Part shown: positions 61,661-64,000 of the stretch, piece after piece
Layout: each line of letters starts with the position of its first letter
Position numbering within the stretch: the stretch's first letter is position 1
Assembly (NCBI GenBank): GCA_937925855.1
Contig: CALAMO010000016.1
Span: forward strand, 1-64,000
Origin: an uncultured Thiotrichaceae bacterium
Lineage (GTDB): Bacteria; Pseudomonadota; Gammaproteobacteria; Thiotrichales; Thiotrichaceae
DNA length: 64,000 nucleotides
Direction of reading: 5' to 3'
The notes under the pieces: generated by a model
Told to the model about the DNA's origin: nothing
The model's input: only the letters and a program-made list of their open reading frames with translations
The model's database searches: none
Program-made: the position numbers and the translations under genes

Positions 61661-63252
61661 TCCAACACCAGCGTCTTTAAAAACGCCACCACATCAAGCC
61701 GCGCAGCCTCGTCCAGCTTAAGGTAAGCGTCTCGCGCCGCTCGCCCAGCACCGCCGTGTGCCTGAATCACTTCATCCAGCGTGGTCATATCACCGCGATG
61801 GCCGTAAGGTGCGGTGGACGCAATGCCCCACAGCTCCGCCGTCATAAAGACATCACGCGCCACAAAGCGCTGAGATAACAGTTCATTGCTGAAAGCGCTA
61901 ACTTCACTATCCGCAATCTTATGGCGCTTCAAGTCGCCAAACAGCGGCACCATCACCGCGCCCTGTGCGTTGCGTGGCAGGGTCTCACTCCATTCCAGCA
62001 GGGCGAGGTCGTAATGTGTAACTGCACTGACTTCTTGAGTCCTGAGTGTGCCCGCCATATCCCAGCGACCGGGATCGGCAAACTTCAAGCTGTTTAAAGG
62101 CAGTGCTGGTTGATGACAAACCGCGCAGCCACTGCGGCTGAATAAACGCTCGCCGCGCAGTGCCGCCTGCTGCCAGCCCTTATGCTCCGGTTGTTTGCGC
62201 TGCGGCGGGCGCAGCGTAGCTTGCCAAGCGACTAAGGCAGAAATATCTGCCGCCGACAGTTCATCCGCAATCTCATCCTCATCAAAATCGGCTTCTCCTG
62301 TCCAGCGCGCACCGAAGCGTTCGCTGGCCTGCATACCGTGGTGGTGGTTCAAAGCATTAATACTGAACTGACGCAGGCTGGTCATCACGCCCTTTTGGCT
62401 AAATGGGCGGATGATTAAGTCGCTGTCCACGCCCTCGATTTGAGTTAAATCCAGCACGCCGTCGGAGTGGGCAGTAATGTCCCCAAACCTGACACCTTTA
62501 GTGATCAAGGCGGCCGTGATGGGCTGCTGCTGCGCCCGCGCCGCACGCAGCGTCGCAGCGCGAATAGCTTGTAAATCAGCACTCATCTCACGCGCCAATA
62601 GCTCAATCAGTCCGGCCCCAAACAAATGATTAGTATTGCGCTCGTTAGAGAACTGCGGATCCAGGCTATCAAAGTCGGCGTGATTAAAGCCCTCGGAGAC
62701 AAAAACATTGGCCGCGAAATCACCGGCCCCACCGATGACTGGCTGGTGGTGACAGCTGCTACAGGCATTGGCGTCTAGCCCGGCGGTGCGAAAAAAACTC
62801 GTTTTGCTGGGCCGTTTGCGCCGCGTTGGGATAATGGCCTGTGTCGCCATTGGCCGACCTACACCGTCTGCGGTGGTAAAGCGGGCGGTAAAAAGCTGCT
62901 CACCGTACTGCGTTAACAGCTTCAACTGCTCGGCGCTGAGCGAACCCTGCCACATCGATAGTTCAGCCGGGCGCCGCACGGCTTGCTCTGCCCACGGCGG
63001 CCGTTCAGAGACGGCCTGCGGCGTGTGGGTTGATGTCGTGTGGCTTGCCCCATGGGTTGGCGTTGCTGCGGTGATCGTCGTCTGTGACGAGCTTGGCGGC
63101 GCTGGGTGGCTGACGGCGCTGCTCTGAGCGATAGTCGTTGGCGCTACCCAGGATAATGGCACCGCTTCAGCCGCCGCAGCCGTGACGACCCCGGGAAGAA
63201 ATAACAGGTACACGCTGCCCAGCAAGCCAGCGCCCCGCTGCCGCGCCCTCAT
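61657..63252 (-). CDS. Di-heme oxidoreductase-like protein (DUF1111 type)
   Basis: 531 residues: signal peptide, a low-complexity linker rich in Ser, Thr, Pro and His (about residues 35-85), then a cytochrome-like part with CSSCHHQPVIGG as the first heme site and RSGCAVCHQPALP as the second. The FFRTAGLDANACSSCHHQP and TAELWGIASTAPYGHRGDMTTLDEVI segments match the di-heme oxidoreductase/DUF1111 family, distantly related to cytochrome c peroxidases. The partner and substrate are unknown. The gene is overlapped by its neighbours on both sides. Confidence 0.87.
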   Translation of the reverse strand: MRARQRGAGLLGSVYLLFLPGVVTAAAAEAVPLSWVAPTTIAQSSAVSHPAPPSSSQTTITAATPTHGASHTTSTHTPQAVSERPPWAEQAVRRPAELSMWQGSLSAEQLKLLTQYGEQLFTARFTTADGVGRPMATQAIIPTRRKRPSKTSFFRTAGLDANACSSCHHQPVIGGAGDFAANVFVSEGFNHADFDSLDPQFSNERNTNHLFGAGLIELLAREMSADLQAIRAATLRAARAQQQPITAALITKGVRFGDITAHSDGVLDLTQIEGVDSDLIIRPFSQKGVMTSLRQFSINALNHHHGMQASERFGARWTGEADFDEDEIADELSAADISALVAWQATLRPPQRKQPEHKGWQQAALRGERLFSRSGCAVCHQPALPLNSLKFADPGRWDMAGTLRTQEVSAVTHYDLALLEWSETLPRNAQGAVMVPLFGDLKRHKIADSEVSAFSNELLSQRFVARDVFMTAELWGIASTAPYGHRGDMTTLDEVIQAHGGAGRAARDAYLKLDEAARLDVVAFLKTLVLE

Positions 63253-64000
63253 GCTTCCACCTGACTGAATTGGTCGTCCAGCGCGCGCAGCGCAATCACG
63301 CTACAGCCTTGCAGGATTAGGGTTTCAGCGTCGCTAAAACAACTGAATGCGACGTGTTCACCGTTTAGCATTTTGCTATTCTGGCTGATCACTCGTCGAA
63401 TCTCCGGTTCCAGCAGCTCAAACGCCAAGGTACCCCGGCCCACAAAAGCCACGGGAATAGGGTCAATCAGGGCAAACAGGCTGCGTAAGCCGTGGCCTAA
63501 TGCTTGCCCAGCCTCACGGAACGCCTGTCTGGCGATGCTCTCGCCCTGTAGCGCATCTGCTAACACCGCATCAAAGGCGGCTGCTTCAAAGGCATCGAGT
63601 GACACGGTCGTCGCCTGCGCGGCAGTGGACTGCTGCGCACGCCGCCAAATGGCGTAGTCACCGGCATAGGCTTCGATACAGCCGCTCTGGCCACAGCGAC
63701 AGGGCGCGCCCTCTGGCTGGTACACCATATGGCCAAATTCACCCGCTGAGGACTGGCGTCCAATAAAACGCTGGCCGCGCAGCATCAGGCCCATACCAAT
63801 ACCCTGTGCCATTAGCAGCACCGCAAAATCCTCAGCAAACCGCTCAGGATATTGCCAGCGCAGCGCCTCTACCATCATATTGCAGTCGTTACCGATCCAA
63901 ACCGGCACGCCGAAAGCCTGTTGGAACAGCTGCCTAAGCCGCAGGCGTTTCAGCGGGGTAATTGGCGACCATAGCAGGGTTTCACCGCTGGCATCGACCA
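63249..64000 (-). CDS. ROK-family sugar kinase or repressor (N-terminus beyond window)
   Basis: At least 250 residues; the reading frame runs off the right edge without a start. VWIGNDCNMMVEALRWQYPE is the ROK substrate/phosphate segment, SSAGEFGHMVYQPEGAPCRCGQSGCIEAYAG is the ROK zinc signature (His, CxCGxxGC), and FALIDPIPVAFVGRG is the later nucleotide loop. Because the N-terminus is missing, it cannot be told whether a DNA-binding domain (XylR/NagC type) is present. Co-transcription with xylulokinase makes a xylose-responsive repressor likely. Its stop overlaps the start of the di-heme gene. Confidence 0.87.
   Translation of the reverse strand, partial: VDASGETLLWSPITPLKRLRLRQLFQQAFGVPVWIGNDCNMMVEALRWQYPERFAEDFAVLLMAQGIGMGLMLRGQRFIGRQSSAGEFGHMVYQPEGAPCRCGQSGCIEAYAGDYAIWRRAQQSTAAQATTVSLDAFEAAAFDAVLADALQGESIARQAFREAGQALGHGLRSLFALIDPIPVAFVGRGTLAFELLEPEIRRVISQNSKMLNGEHVAFSCFSDAETLILQGCSVIALRALDDQFSQVEA

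Noticed and set aside
1-64000. tRNA, rRNA or CRISPR loci
   Set aside because: I looked for TpsiC-like GTTCGAATCC blocks, rRNA-like conserved segments and regularly spaced repeats and found none.

Overview
The window looks like one contiguous stretch of a gammaproteobacterial chromosome of roughly even base composition. The main evidence is the order cmk-rpsA-ihfB-lapB-pyrF at the left and carA-carB-greA (read on the minus strand) at the right. The catabolic genes (methanethiol oxidase, carnitine-to-betaine enzymes, two methylamine-type FAD/GcvT dehydrogenases, a light-sensing B12 regulator with photolyase) suit an aerobic heterotroph living in lit, probably marine or coastal, water. The genus cannot be fixed from the sequence; a Thiotrichales- or Oceanospirillales-like organism is only a guess. 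No rRNA, tRNA, CRISPR array, transposase or integrase gene was seen.

Layout. 1-6851: housekeeping block (end of tyrA, cmk, rpsA, ihfB, lapB, pyrF, aroC); aroA and lapA, often found in this block, are absent. 6852-11815: an AT-rich accessory island built as integron-type gene cassettes without an integrase. It has two canonical attC sites, three variant attC-like sites, and cassettes for a small unknown protein, a GT2 glycosyltransferase, a HigBA-type toxin-antitoxin pair, a second type of tryptophanyl-tRNA synthetase with a foldable leader, a possible PD-(D/E)XK protein and a GNAT acetyltransferase. 11818-12390: Uma2-family gene.

12498-23608: photo-oxidative stress region. An eight-gene minus-strand operon for membrane-lipid modification (two CFA-type methyltransferases, DUF1365, FAD oxidoreductase, lipocalin, DUF6134-like, DUF1295, DUF2878) is followed by a TspO-like protein, an orphan OmpR-type regulator and a LitR/CarH-type B12 regulator, which diverges from a photolyase.

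23617-28739: LysR regulator diverging from a DMGDH-like FAD/GcvT enzyme, an unusual signal peptidase I and a small secreted protein. 28957-34202: methanethiol oxidase operon (mtoX, SCO-MauG fusion, SCO-thioredoxin fusion) facing a TetR gene across a palindromic operator. 34214-41249: Ldh-family oxidoreductase, YciI, class IV aminotransferase, MocR regulator, SLC13 permease and ferredoxin-NADP reductase. 41328-48320: carnitine dehydrogenase-thioesterase and a BKACE enzyme with a GlxA-type regulator, then an ankyrin protein and a second FAD/GcvT dehydrogenase. Together these could take carnitine to glycine betaine and oxidise N-methyl groups further. 48528-52638: OtnI and OtnK for four-carbon sugar acids, an AEC transporter and an SDR lacking the usual catalytic residues. 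52723-57758: greA, carB, carA with a dyad just before carA. 57907-64000: a minus-strand operon of a ROK protein (cut by the window edge), a di-heme protein, an ASPIC/FG-GAP protein, xylulokinase and a DUF938 methyltransferase.

The items most worth a second look are the tryptophanyl-tRNA synthetase cassette with its Shine-Dalgarno-masking leader, the variant attC family, the 123-bp inverted-repeat element before aroC, the fused SCO proteins of the mtoX operon and the B12/light-lipid cluster. All family assignments come from reading motifs by eye; no database search was run.
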